A DNA stretch of 64,000 nucleotides from Azospirillum oleiclasticum (GCF_013423485.1 NZ_JABFFR010000030.1:60901-124900); one strand, 5' to 3'. Positions 43,500 to 51,888 are shown, counted from the first letter of the stretch. Notes: a model not told the origin generated them from the sequence alone. Translations and numbers: made by a program.

Positions 43500-45389
43500 T
43501 CAGCGGGTCAGGAACAGGTCGCCGTTGCCGCTGACGGTGAACCGCCAGCCGGCCTTGACCCGTGTGGTGAAAAAAGCCTCCTCGACGAGGCAGGGGCCGG
43601 CGCCGTGCTCGCCGGGCGCCAGGTTTTCCAGCCGGTAGAGGGGCAGCGTCTCGGACCCGCGGCGCTCGCCCGACGGTTCGGCGCGGGTGCCCTCCGTCAC
43701 CTCGGCGGGTCCAAGCGCGATGCGGTCGATCGGCCGCACCACCGACAACGCCAGCCAGCGCCCAGCACCGGGCGCGTCGGCCGCCGCCTCGTCCAGCGGG
43801 GCGCTGCGGTGGCCGCCGTCGTCGGGGGTCAGCACCGACCAGTCCAGTCGGCAGGCGTCGAGCGCGAAGCCCTCCGCCAGCATGCCGCGGCGCGCCTGCT
43901 CCAGCAGTTCGGCTCGCGCCGGCTCCAGCCCGCCGCCGGCCTCGGCCAGCGGCTCCAGATGGGTGTGCCGGATGTCGCTGAAGGAAATGCCGAAGGCGCT
44001 GAACACTGCGGCGAAGCGCGGGATCAGCACGCGGGAGAGCCCGGCCTTCTCGGCGACGCCGCAAGCGCTCATCGGCCCGGCCCCGCCGAAGGCCATCAGC
44101 ACGCAGCCGTCCCCGTCGCCGCCACCTTCCGTCCGCAACGCTGCGGCGATGCGGGCGTCGTAGGCGTCGACCATGGCGGTCACCGCCTCCTCCAACGTCA
44201 GGCCGAGCGGCTCGGCGACGGCGGTGCGCACCGCCCGTTCGGCGCGCTCCACGTCCAGCGTCAGCCGCCCGCCGAAATAGGCGGCGGGGTCGAGCACACC
44301 CTGGACCAGCAACGCGTCGGTGATGGTGGCGTGGGTGCCGCCACGACCGAAGCAGGCGGGGCCGGGGGCGGCGCCGACGCTCTCCGGCCCCACGGTGATG
44401 GCGCCATCGACCACCCGGATGATGGAGCCGCCCCCGGCGCCGATGCTGAGGATGCGGGCGAGCGGGATCGGCACCGGCGCCCCTTCGATGGCACCCGCCT
44501 CGTCCACCGCGACGCGGCCGTCGAGGAGCACGGCGATGTCGGTGGTGGTGCCGCCGATGTCCATGGTGACGGCGTCGCGGATGCCGTAATGGGCGGCCAG
44601 CACCTCCGCCCCGACCACGCCCCCCTGCGGGCCGGAGGAGTAGGTCTTGATGGCGACGGTCTTGGCGACGCGGGTCGACGTGCCGTCGTTGCCGAAGATC
44701 AGCAGCGGCTTGCGCGCGCGGTGGTCGCGCAGGCTGTTCTCCGCGTTGTAGAGGAACCGCTCCATGGCCGGGTGCAGGAAGGCGTTCACCAGCGCCGCCC
44801 ACAGCCGCCGCTCCTCGCTGCCGATGCGCGACAGCCGGGTCGAGAACAGCAGCGGCACCGCCCCCAGCAGATGGCGCGGGAAGGCGCGGTAGAGCGCGCG
44901 CATGGCGGCCTGTTCCAACGCCTCCGCCTGCGCGCCGGACAGCGCCACCACCACCCGGTTGGTTCCGGCCGACACCAGCCCGGACACGGCCATCACCAGA
45001 TCCTGCGGATCGCTGCCGGCCGTCCCCGCCCCCGGCACCACCGCCACCCGCCCGCCGACGAAGGCCTCGAACAGCGCGGGCGCGGCGTTGGCGGCGGCCT
45101 CGGCGAGTGCCGCGGAGTCCGTCAGCAGCCCGATCCGCGGCCCCTTGCGCTGGACGATGGCGTTGGTGCCCTGCGTCGTCGAATAGCGGATGTGGTCGAT
45201 GCCGGCGATCATGCGGCCGAGATCGGCCTCCCCGAACACCCGCTCGGACAGCGCCTCCAGCCCCTTGATGAAACATTCGGTGAGATCGTGCGGCGTGGTG
45301 ATCGTCTTGACATGGATGGTGCCGGCGCCGTCGGTCGCGCACACGTCCGTCAAGGTCCCGCCGTTGTCGATGCTGACCAGGAACCCCAC
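43500..45389 (-). CDS. Hydantoinase A-type subunit, acetophenone-carboxylase alpha-prime-like
   Basis: A 629-residue second HyuA-family protein, shorter than its neighbour. The N-terminal loop is SIDNGGTLTD, and later motifs (VTMDIGGTTTDIAVLL, ILSIGAGGGSIIRV, MAFGGAGPMSACGVAEKAGL) mark it as an ATPase-fold partner of the alpha subunit. The start is a GTG at 45389: a GGGAGG site lies 6 bases upstream and the residues then match the family. The 152 bases upstream to 45541 form the left edge of the AT-rich insert discussed under the direct repeats. With the other three genes it forms a heteromeric ATP-dependent carboxylase. Confidence 0.8.
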   Translation of the reverse strand: MGFLVSIDNGGTLTDVCATDGAGTIHVKTITTPHDLTECFIKGLEALSERVFGEADLGRMIAGIDHIRYSTTQGTNAIVQRKGPRIGLLTDSAALAEAAANAAPALFEAFVGGRVAVVPGAGTAGSDPQDLVMAVSGLVSAGTNRVVVALSGAQAEALEQAAMRALYRAFPRHLLGAVPLLFSTRLSRIGSEERRLWAALVNAFLHPAMERFLYNAENSLRDHRARKPLLIFGNDGTSTRVAKTVAIKTYSSGPQGGVVGAEVLAAHYGIRDAVTMDIGGTTTDIAVLLDGRVAVDEAGAIEGAPVPIPLARILSIGAGGGSIIRVVDGAITVGPESVGAAPGPACFGRGGTHATITDALLVQGVLDPAAYFGGRLTLDVERAERAVRTAVAEPLGLTLEEAVTAMVDAYDARIAAALRTEGGGDGDGCVLMAFGGAGPMSACGVAEKAGLSRVLIPRFAAVFSAFGISFSDIRHTHLEPLAEAGGGLEPARAELLEQARRGMLAEGFALDACRLDWSVLTPDDGGHRSAPLDEAAADAPGAGRWLALSVVRPIDRIALGPAEVTEGTRAEPSGERRGSETLPLYRLENLAPGEHGAGPCLVEEAFFTTRVKAGWRFTVSGNGDLFLTR

Positions 45390-45541
45390 AGTCTTCCTCC
45401 CCCTTGGCACCCGCTGGCGCGGGTCGTCCCGGTCCGCATCCTGGCCGGGGAGGGAAGGGGCCGCCCCACCCGAAAGAATTGCCGTCGGGCAGGGCGGGAG
45501 AAATGCCCCCTCCGCGCAGGGCGGAGAGGGTGGGGCCATCG

Positions 45542-45553
45542 TCAGGTGTGCCG
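45542..45553. repeat. Left 12-bp direct repeat of AT-rich insert
   Basis: TCAGGTGTGCCG here is repeated exactly at 46869-46880, where its first bases are the stop codon of the thiolase gene. The sequence on both sides of the two copies differs. The pair brackets the AT-rich segment carrying the PD-(D/E)XK gene, consistent with a target duplication or site-specific integration. Confidence 0.6.
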
Positions 45554-45621
45554 AGCCAGATTGGAAATCAGCTCAGTCAGTACATTAGGATCCAATGGAC
45601 TTGTTGCCATTTTAGGAAAAA

Positions 45622-46665
45622 TTAATCCTTAAAAACATCAATATTATCAAATATTATGCAATCATCGTCATCAATGGTGAAAGTAACTACGCTCACAGAA
45701 AGTTCCTCTATGGCGCGTTTGAAATTTGGATCCTCTCGATTTGCAGGGCATACGAGAATACGCTTTGGGCGAGGCGTTTGTCCTGCGCCATAAACAACAA
45801 GCTGCCCCAATGCCGTAAACCAGCTTTGAGTATCGGATGACACTTTGACTTCAAAAAGTACTTTCATCTTATTATATTTATCCATTATATATAGATCAGG
45901 TCTCATTTCATCATGCATGCTGTTTTTGGGGGCTGCTCCAAGTGCATCTGCCAACGCATTTACAACGCGGCCATGCAAGCGGTTTATATCATACGTCCCG
46001 CTTGATACACCTATTCCATTGGACCCATTTTGTCGATTAAATACGTTATCTGCTCCGGACAATTTTCGGATATTGAAAAATCTGTCTTCCGGTATTTTCC
46101 CATTCTTGGCGAGTGTCCGGATGCGCTCACATTCTTTTACGTATGAGAATAGACGCGGCAAAAAGGACTGCGAGGTTATAGCGCCAATGATGAAAACATG
46201 TTCCTCCTTCTGATCAGATCGGATAATTTTCTCGCGAACAAAACCTCGAATCAGTTCAGAAAAATCATCAGATGAGACGGATGCACGACCACCGCCAAGC
46301 CCACCGCGATGCCCGATATAGAAATTTCCTGCATCATCTCTGAGTGCGCGTGTCGAAACCCGTCGGTTTTCAGGATCAAAAGAAAAATTCATTTCAACGC
46401 TGGGGGTAAGATTGCTAAAATCTTCGCCCTCAAATGAGCCAAATCCACAGGGCAGACGATTCCCACTCCATGCTTTTTCTAGAAAGTAAGCCCAAAGCCC
46501 TTCCCCGCTGCCGCCATTCTTTGGCCAGCACACTAGATCAGCGTCAAAAGCGCCTCCAGGCGTAGTTAGGCGGCGCTCCCCGAGCTTTTTGCCCTTCCGC
46601 TCGAATATTGCACGCAGGGCATCCCGGACGTACCCAACCTGATTATGTTCGACAAGCTGAAGCAT
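45622..46665 (-). CDS. PD-(D/E)XK nuclease-like protein on an AT-rich insert
   Basis: A 347-residue protein I cannot place in a named family. The C-terminal third shows a restriction-endonuclease-like motif: Asp257 in RPDLYI, then Glu272 and Lys274 in LFEVKVS, and Gln288 in GQLVVYG, spaced as in PD-(D/E)XK enzymes. The N-terminal two-thirds has a GNFYIGHRGGLGGGR segment (114-127) of unknown function. The start at 46665 follows GAGG with 6-base spacing; the frame runs further upstream without coding sense. Codon composition is very different from its neighbours, indicating recent acquisition. A role as a restriction or phage-defence nuclease is inferred from the motif only. Confidence 0.65.
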   Translation of the reverse strand: MLQLVEHNQVGYVRDALRAIFERKGKKLGERRLTTPGGAFDADLVCWPKNGGSGEGLWAYFLEKAWSGNRLPCGFGSFEGEDFSNLTPSVEMNFSFDPENRRVSTRALRDDAGNFYIGHRGGLGGGRASVSSDDFSELIRGFVREKIIRSDQKEEHVFIIGAITSQSFLPRLFSYVKECERIRTLAKNGKIPEDRFFNIRKLSGADNVFNRQNGSNGIGVSSGTYDINRLHGRVVNALADALGAAPKNSMHDEMRPDLYIMDKYNKMKVLFEVKVSSDTQSWFTALGQLVVYGAGQTPRPKRILVCPANREDPNFKRAIEELSVSVVTFTIDDDDCIIFDNIDVFKD

Positions 46666-46785
46666 GTCAGACCTCGCGCTAAAATACCTCCTATGGATAG
46701 CACACTCACCCGACAATGGATATAAAATCCCATCGATAGCGGCATGAGAGGTAACGCGGGCTACGGCACAAAAAGGCTGCATCGA

Positions 46786-46855
46786 ATTCGGCACCGGCAA
46801 ATCTCGGATTTTTTGTCCAGTGGACGGAGATCGTAGTCGCCGACCGGTGCCGAAT
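46786..46855. repeat. 12-bp inverted repeat at the right end of the AT-rich insert
   Basis: ATTCGGCACCGG at 46786-46797 and CCGGTGCCGAAT at 46844-46855 are perfect inverted copies separated by 46 bases, which include the further palindrome GTCCAGTGGAC. The structure lies upstream of the nuclease-like gene and 13 bases before the right direct repeat. It could be a recombination site or a regulatory structure. Confidence 0.45.
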
Positions 46856-46868
46856 GGTAGACGCAAAA

Positions 46869-46880
46869 TCAGGTGTGCCG
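46869..46880. repeat. Right 12-bp direct repeat, overlapping the thiolase stop codon
   Basis: This exact copy of the repeat at 45542-45553 contains the last four codons of the thiolase gene (minus strand, ending CACACCTGA). The insertion therefore appears to have used or rebuilt the 3-prime end of this gene, as site-specific elements often do. Confidence 0.6.
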
Positions 46881-48050
46881 CGGTTCCAGCACGCTCAGGT
46901 AATTGGCGACCGCCGCACCGCCCATGTTGAAGGTGGCACCGAGGGTCGCACCGGGGATTTGCAGGTCGCCGGCGCTGCCGGTGAGCTGCATGGCGGCCAG
47001 CGCATGCATGGACACGCCGGTGGCGCCGATCGGGTGGCCCTTCGCCTTCAGCCCGCCGGAGCGGTTGACCGGCAGCCGGCCGTCCTTCAGCACCGTGCCC
47101 TCGGCGATGGCGCGCGCCCCCTGGCCGGGCTCCGCCAGGCCCATGGCCTCGTAGATCATCAGCTCGGCCATGGTGAAGCAGTCGTGCACCTCGGCGAAGG
47201 ACAGGTCGGACAGCGCAGCGCCGGCCGCCGCCAGCCCGCGCGCCCAGGTCTCCCGCGGGCCTTCGAAGGCGAGGATGTCGCGCCGGCTCATCGGCATGAC
47301 GTCGTTGACCTGCACCGCGGCGCGGAAACCCACCGCGCGCGGGGCGCTGCGGGCGCGGTCGGCCGAGGCCAGCACCAGCGCCGCCGCCCCGTCGGACACC
47401 AGCGAGCAGTCGGTGCGCTTCAGCGGCCCGGCGACGAAGGGGTTCTTCTCCGACGGTTCCCGGCAGAAGGCGTAGCCGATGTCGCGGCGCATCTGGGCGT
47501 AGGGGTTGTCGCAGCCGTTCGCGTGGTTCTTGGCGGCGATGGCGGCCAGCGCGTCGGACTGGTCGCCGTGGCGCTCGAAATAGGCGGCGGCGATCTTTCC
47601 GAAGACACCGGCGAAACCGGCCTCGATGCCACTCTCCTCCGCCACGTAGCAGGCGTGCAGCAGGATCTCGCCGACCTCCTTGGGCGGCACCTCGCTCATC
47701 TTCTCCACGCCGACGACCAGCGCCACGCGGGCGTCGCCGACGCGGATGCCGCGCAGCGCCGCATGCACCGCGGCCGACCCGGTGGCGCAGGCGTTCTCCA
47801 CCCGCGTCGCCCGGCGGAAGCGCAGATCCGGCGAGACGCCGAGCGCCAGCGAGGCGGAGAAATCCTGACGCACGAATCCGGAATTGAAATGGCCGAGCCA
47901 GATCTCATCGATCTCCGCCGGCTCCACGCCGGCGTGCGCGATGGCCGCGGCGGCGGCGTCGATGATCATCCGCTCCACGCTGCGCGGGTCGGCGCGCGTG
48001 AACGGCTCGTGCGACCAGCCGATGATCGCCGGCGATGCGCTGCTGTCCAT
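46869..48050 (-). CDS. Thiolase family protein, SCPx/lipid-transfer type
   Basis: A 393-residue thiolase-fold enzyme. The acylated cysteine is Cys88 (VENACATGS), with the HDCFTMAE and GGLKAKGHPIGATG motifs. The second catalytic cysteine of ordinary thiolases is missing: the C-terminal motif reads TFNMGGAAVANYLS, as in SCPx-like thiolases and retro-aldol partners. It probably cleaves or condenses an acyl-CoA at the end of the pathway. The start at 48050 (MDSSASP) is chosen over a longer frame with no family similarity. Originally it probably lay directly upstream of the carboxylase genes; the AT-rich insert now separates them. Confidence 0.83.
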   Translation of the reverse strand: MDSSASPAIIGWSHEPFTRADPRSVERMIIDAAAAAIAHAGVEPAEIDEIWLGHFNSGFVRQDFSASLALGVSPDLRFRRATRVENACATGSAAVHAALRGIRVGDARVALVVGVEKMSEVPPKEVGEILLHACYVAEESGIEAGFAGVFGKIAAAYFERHGDQSDALAAIAAKNHANGCDNPYAQMRRDIGYAFCREPSEKNPFVAGPLKRTDCSLVSDGAAALVLASADRARSAPRAVGFRAAVQVNDVMPMSRRDILAFEGPRETWARGLAAAGAALSDLSFAEVHDCFTMAELMIYEAMGLAEPGQGARAIAEGTVLKDGRLPVNRSGGLKAKGHPIGATGVSMHALAAMQLTGSAGDLQIPGATLGATFNMGGAAVANYLSVLEPRHT

Positions 48051-48125
48051 GGGTCTGTCCCTCCTGTTTTTCCCTGCCGGGCTGGTCCGGAGGCACGAGG
48101 CGTGCCACCCCCGGCCAATTGCCCG

Positions 48126-48145
48126 CCCCACACTTTGAGGTGGGG
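48126..48145. repeat. Intergenic palindrome CCCCAC...GTGGGG
   Basis: CCCCAC at 48126-48131 and GTGGGG at 48140-48145 form a short hairpin between the thiolase and the acyl-CoA dehydrogenase relic, followed by GGACGG. It resembles the hairpins at 34636 and 58689 and may be another copy of the same dispersed element. Confidence 0.4.
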
Positions 48146-48250
48146 GACGGCCAGCTACGGCCGCTTAGCGTCGCCCGTCAAGACGGGACGGAGAGGGAGA
48201 GGAACCGCCATGGGACAGGGCACCCCCGCAGCCGGCGCGTAGGTCGGGGC

Positions 48251-48426
48251 ATGTTCGCGGAATTCCGCCCGACCTGGTTGACGCCGGACCTGGACCTGCT
48301 GGACGACACCGTCGGTCGCTTCGTCGAGCGGGAGGAGACGCCCGACACCGCCACCGCCAGTCCGAGGTCATGCGCGGGATCATCGCCAAGGCGCATCTCG
48401 GCGCCCCCGTCGACCGGGGCCGCTGA
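48251..48426 (+). pseudogene. Acyl-CoA dehydrogenase remnant (N and C termini joined by internal deletion)
   Basis: From the ATG at 48251 the frame gives MFAEFRPTWLTPDLDLL followed by DDTVGRFVEREETPD, the usual N terminus of an acyl-CoA dehydrogenase. From 48361, in a different frame, SEVMRGIIAKAHLG runs to a TGA at 48426; this matches the typical C-terminal GTSEIMRxIIAK end of the same family. About 330 codons between are absent. The simplest reading is an internal deletion that left both ends of the gene. It lies just upstream of, and in the direction of, the SDR-MMPL-DUF1329 operon, so the intact ancestor was probably its first gene. Confidence 0.7.
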
Positions 48427-48469
48427 CCTCTGACCGCCGTCGGCACCAATCAAACAACGGGAGGACAGC

Positions 48470-49234
48470 ATGCCGTTCGATTTCACCGGCCGGATCGCGC
48501 ACGTCACCGGCGCCGCGTCCGGCATCGGGCGCGCCATCGCCCGCGCCTTCGCCGCGGCCGGGGCCACGGTGGTCGCCACCGACATCGACGGGGACGGGCT
48601 GGAGCGGCTGGCCGCCGAACTCGGCCCCGCCGGTGCCACGCGCCGGATGGACGCCGGCAGCGACGCCGACATCGCCGCCACCACCGCCTGGATATCCGAC
48701 CGCTTCGGCCGGCTGGACATCCTCGTCAACAACGCCGGCATGGCGATCCTGGAGCCCATCGCGGCGGTGGGCGACGTCTCCTTCGACCGCCAGATGGCGG
48801 TGCTGCTCAAGGGGCCCATGCTGCTCACCCGGTACTCGGCGCCGCTGCTGAGCCGGGCGGAGGATGGGGCGATCGTCAACATCGCGTCCATCGCCGCCGT
48901 CATCCAGGCGCACCGCCACGCCGTCTATTCCGCCTGCAAGGCCGGGCTGGTCAAGTTCACCAAGGACGCCGCCAAGGAGTTTCCCGCGGTGCGCAGCAAC
49001 GTGGTGCTGCCCGGCTTCATCGACACGCCCATCCTCGACGTCTACGGCAAGGGCGAGGCGCTCGACGCGATCAAGGCCGAGGTGGCGCGGCAGGTCCCGC
49101 GCGGCCGGCTGGGGCGGCCGGAGGAGATCGCCGACGCCGTCCTGTTCCTGTGCTCCCGCCACGCCGCCTACATCACCGGGGCCGAGCTGGTGGTCGATGG
49201 CGGTCTCACCAGCACGCCGCTGGAGCGGCTGTGA
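48470..49234 (+). CDS. Short-chain dehydrogenase/reductase
   Basis: A 254-residue classical SDR with TGAASGIG at about 13-20, NNAG, the YSACK catalytic tyrosine/lysine motif and the typical ending ITGAELVVDGGLTS. It would oxidise a secondary alcohol or 3-hydroxyacyl-CoA with NAD(P). A GGGAGGA site precedes the ATG at 48470. It is followed after about 150 bases by the RND exporter gene. In acetophenone-type pathways an SDR oxidises 1-phenylethanol to the ketone; that role is possible here but not demonstrated. Confidence 0.85.
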   Translation: MPFDFTGRIAHVTGAASGIGRAIARAFAAAGATVVATDIDGDGLERLAAELGPAGATRRMDAGSDADIAATTAWISDRFGRLDILVNNAGMAILEPIAAVGDVSFDRQMAVLLKGPMLLTRYSAPLLSRAEDGAIVNIASIAAVIQAHRHAVYSACKAGLVKFTKDAAKEFPAVRSNVVLPGFIDTPILDVYGKGEALDAIKAEVARQVPRGRLGRPEEIADAVLFLCSRHAAYITGAELVVDGGLTSTPLERL

Positions 49235-49386
49235 CCGGGCGGTCGGCCCGGCCGGCCAGCGAACACGGCATCCCGGCCACGGAACCCGCAACCCCCCTTC
49301 AAATGGGTGGGGCGGGTGGGGACAGCCTTCCGCCAAATGTCGTCAAGCCCGCGACCGCGCCGACGGGAACAAAGTTCGGGGAGTGA

Positions 49387-51888
49387 ATGGTGGAACCGAG
49401 TCAGCTCAATTGGCGGATCGCCCGCAGCATCATCGGCCACCGGTGGATTTCGGCCACGATCCTGCTGGCGATCACCCTGTTCTTCGCCGCCGGCCTGCGC
49501 AACGTCCAGCTCCAGACCATCTTCAGCGACCTGCTGCCGAGCGACCATCCCTTCGTCCAGACCTACAAGGCGCACCCGAATTTCGGCAACCCGTTGACCG
49601 TCACCATCATGGTGCAGCGCAAGGACGGCGACATCTACAACGCCGAGACGCTGGCCAAGGTGTGGGACCTCACCCGCGACATCGATCTGGCACCCGCCGT
49701 TGATCACGACCAGGTGCTGTCCATCGCGACGGAGAAGGCGCGCTACGCCGTGGCCGTGCCGGGCGGCATAGACGTCCGCCCGCTGATGGAGAACCACCCC
49801 CCGCGCACCGCCGCCGAGATCGCCGATTTCCGGGAGCGGGTGAAGAAGTCGCCCAACGCACGGCGCTTCCTGATCGCCGACGACCAGTCGGCGACGCTGA
49901 TCAACGCCACCTTCATCGAGCACAACCTCGATTACGGCGAGACCTTCCGCTATCTGCAACAGCTCGTGGAAAAGGCGCGCGACGCGAAGCACGAGGTCTT
50001 CATGGCAGGGCAGCCGGCGCTGACCGGCTGGGTCTACCACTACGAGTGGGAGATGCTGGGCATCTTCGGCGTCACCGCGGCGGCGATGATCCTGGCGCTC
50101 ATCCTCTACATGCGCAATGTCACCGGCGTGGTGGCGCCGGTGCTGGCGAGCGTGGTGTCCGCCATCTGGGGCTTCGGCTTCGTCGGCTGGCTGGGCGTGC
50201 CGGTCGAGCCGCTGGTGATGGTCGTGCCGATGCTGCTGGTGGCGCGCTCCTTCAGCCACTGCGTGCAGGCGACCGAGCGCTATTACGAGGTCTTCGCCCA
50301 CATCTCCGACCGCCGCAAGGCGGCGGAGATCTCCATGGCGGTGATGATGGCGCCGGGCGTGCTCGGCATCTTCACCGACGTGGCGGGGCTGATGCTGGTG
50401 GCGGTCGCACCCATCCCGGCGATGCAGCGCTTCGCGCTGTTCACCGGCTTCTGGGCGATGATGCTGGTGCCGACCAGCGTGCTGCTGACGCCGCTGGCGC
50501 TGCTCTGGCTGCCGCGCCCGAAGAACGTGAAGTCCATCGTCGGTGCGGACGCGGAGGAGGGGACCGGCCACCGCGCCATCAAGCACCTGCTCGACCGCAT
50601 CGCCCGGCTGACCTTCGGCCGGCGGGCGCGGGCGACCACCGCGGTGCTTTTGGTCGCGGTCGCCCTCGGCGGGTGGGAATTCAGCAAGCTGACCATCGGC
50701 AACCCGGTCGAGGGCACGCCGCTGCTGCATCCGGACTCCGAATTCAACCGGGCCGTGGCCGCCATCAACCGCCATTTCCCCGGCGTCAACACGCTGGAAG
50801 TGGTGTTCGAGGCCAAGTCGGAGGACCGGCTCGACCGCGTCGTGCGGCACGCCGACACCATCATGACGATGCAACGCTTCCAGCACATCATGGAGGACAA
50901 CCCCAACCCGCCGGCGGCGACGCTGTCCTTCGCCGACTATCTGGGGGAGGCGAACCGGCTGTTCAGCGGCGGCAACCCGAAATGGGCGCCGCTCGACCGC
51001 GACGACGCGGCGGTGTCGGCGGCTGCGGGTGCCCTGATGGTGGGCACCAGCCCCAAGGCCTTCCTGCACGTCACCGACTTCGAGCAGCGCAACGGCACCG
51101 TCTCGCTCTGGTACAAGGACAACCGGCAGGAAACGGTGGACGAGGCGCTGCGCCAGGCGCGCGCCGCGGTGGCCGAGGTGGGCGCCGAGCATCCCGATTT
51201 CCGCATCCGGCTGGCCGGCGGCACCATCGCCCTGCAGCAGTCGATGAACGACACGGTGGACCAGTACCACTACATCATCCTCGGTCTGCTGAATCTCGTC
51301 ATCCTGCTGGGCTGCGGACTCGCCTACCGCTCGTTGATGGCGGGGATCATCCTGCTGATCCCGGTCAACCTGTCGAACCTGTTCCTGCTGGCGGTGATGA
51401 CGGCGCTGGGGATCGGGCTCGACGTCAACACGCTGCTGATCATGGCCATCGGGATCGGCGTCGGCATCGACTACGGCATCTACCTGCTCAGCCGCATCTG
51501 CGAGGAGTACCAGGATTACGGGGAGGAGGGGGCCGCCATCCTCGCGTCGGTGACCACGACCGGCAAGGCGATCTTCTTCACCGCCATGATCAACCTGATC
51601 GGCATCCTGCCCTGGTACGTCATGTCCGAGCTGAAGTTCCTGTCCGACATGGGGCTGATGCTGGTCATGGTGATGCTCATCAACATGGTGCTGGCGCTGA
51701 TCGCCCTGCCGCTTTGCGTCTGGTGGATCAAGCCGCACTTCGTCCGCTCCAAGGACCTGTTGGTCGGGGAGGGGGTGGACCTGTCGCAGTTCGTCTTCCA
51801 CCAGCCGGCGGTGGCCGACGAGGCGCGCGATGTCGAAGGCCTGCTCGCCGACAGCCGCCGCAAGGGCGTGGCGGGCGCCAAATCGTGA
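49387..51888 (+). CDS. MMPL/RND family hydrophobe transporter
   Basis: An 833-residue protein of the RND superfamily (MMPL/HAE3-like) with two repeats of one plus five helices: TM1 near ILLAITLFFAAGL, a large periplasmic loop, then a bundle including VVAPVLASVVSAIWGFGFVGWLGVP, and the second half starting near ATTAVLLVAVALGG. The conserved intramembrane motif GIGVGIDYGIYL is present in the second half. Such exporters co-occur with DUF1329, DUF1302 and YCF48-like proteins in clusters for hydrophobic compounds. It forms an operon with those genes downstream (gap 23 bases to the first DUF1329 gene). Confidence 0.88.
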   Translation: MVEPSQLNWRIARSIIGHRWISATILLAITLFFAAGLRNVQLQTIFSDLLPSDHPFVQTYKAHPNFGNPLTVTIMVQRKDGDIYNAETLAKVWDLTRDIDLAPAVDHDQVLSIATEKARYAVAVPGGIDVRPLMENHPPRTAAEIADFRERVKKSPNARRFLIADDQSATLINATFIEHNLDYGETFRYLQQLVEKARDAKHEVFMAGQPALTGWVYHYEWEMLGIFGVTAAAMILALILYMRNVTGVVAPVLASVVSAIWGFGFVGWLGVPVEPLVMVVPMLLVARSFSHCVQATERYYEVFAHISDRRKAAEISMAVMMAPGVLGIFTDVAGLMLVAVAPIPAMQRFALFTGFWAMMLVPTSVLLTPLALLWLPRPKNVKSIVGADAEEGTGHRAIKHLLDRIARLTFGRRARATTAVLLVAVALGGWEFSKLTIGNPVEGTPLLHPDSEFNRAVAAINRHFPGVNTLEVVFEAKSEDRLDRVVRHADTIMTMQRFQHIMEDNPNPPAATLSFADYLGEANRLFSGGNPKWAPLDRDDAAVSAAAGALMVGTSPKAFLHVTDFEQRNGTVSLWYKDNRQETVDEALRQARAAVAEVGAEHPDFRIRLAGGTIALQQSMNDTVDQYHYIILGLLNLVILLGCGLAYRSLMAGIILLIPVNLSNLFLLAVMTALGIGLDVNTLLIMAIGIGVGIDYGIYLLSRICEEYQDYGEEGAAILASVTTTGKAIFFTAMINLIGILPWYVMSELKFLSDMGLMLVMVMLINMVLALIALPLCVWWIKPHFVRSKDLLVGEGVDLSQFVFHQPAVADEARDVEGLLADSRRKGVAGAKS

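Larger units (their letters stand above)
45554..46868. mobile_element. AT-rich inserted segment of about 1.3 kb between 12-bp direct repeats
   Basis: This stretch is conspicuously AT-rich in a very GC-rich window, carries one gene (45622-46665) and is bracketed by exact 12-bp repeats. No transposase, integrase or terminal inverted repeat is visible, so the element is either a passenger cassette mobilised by a recombinase encoded elsewhere or the remnant of one. It interrupts what otherwise reads as a thiolase-carboxylase operon. Confidence 0.55.

Noticed and set aside
46666..46866. N-terminal extension of the PD-(D/E)XK gene up to 46866
   Set aside because: The extension covers the inverted-repeat region and has no domain character; the ATG at 46665 has a well-spaced GAGG site.
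45554..46868. A complete insertion sequence
   Set aside because: There is no transposase and no terminal inverted repeats at the borders; only direct repeats and one internal inverted repeat are present, so I call it an inserted segment of unknown mobility.
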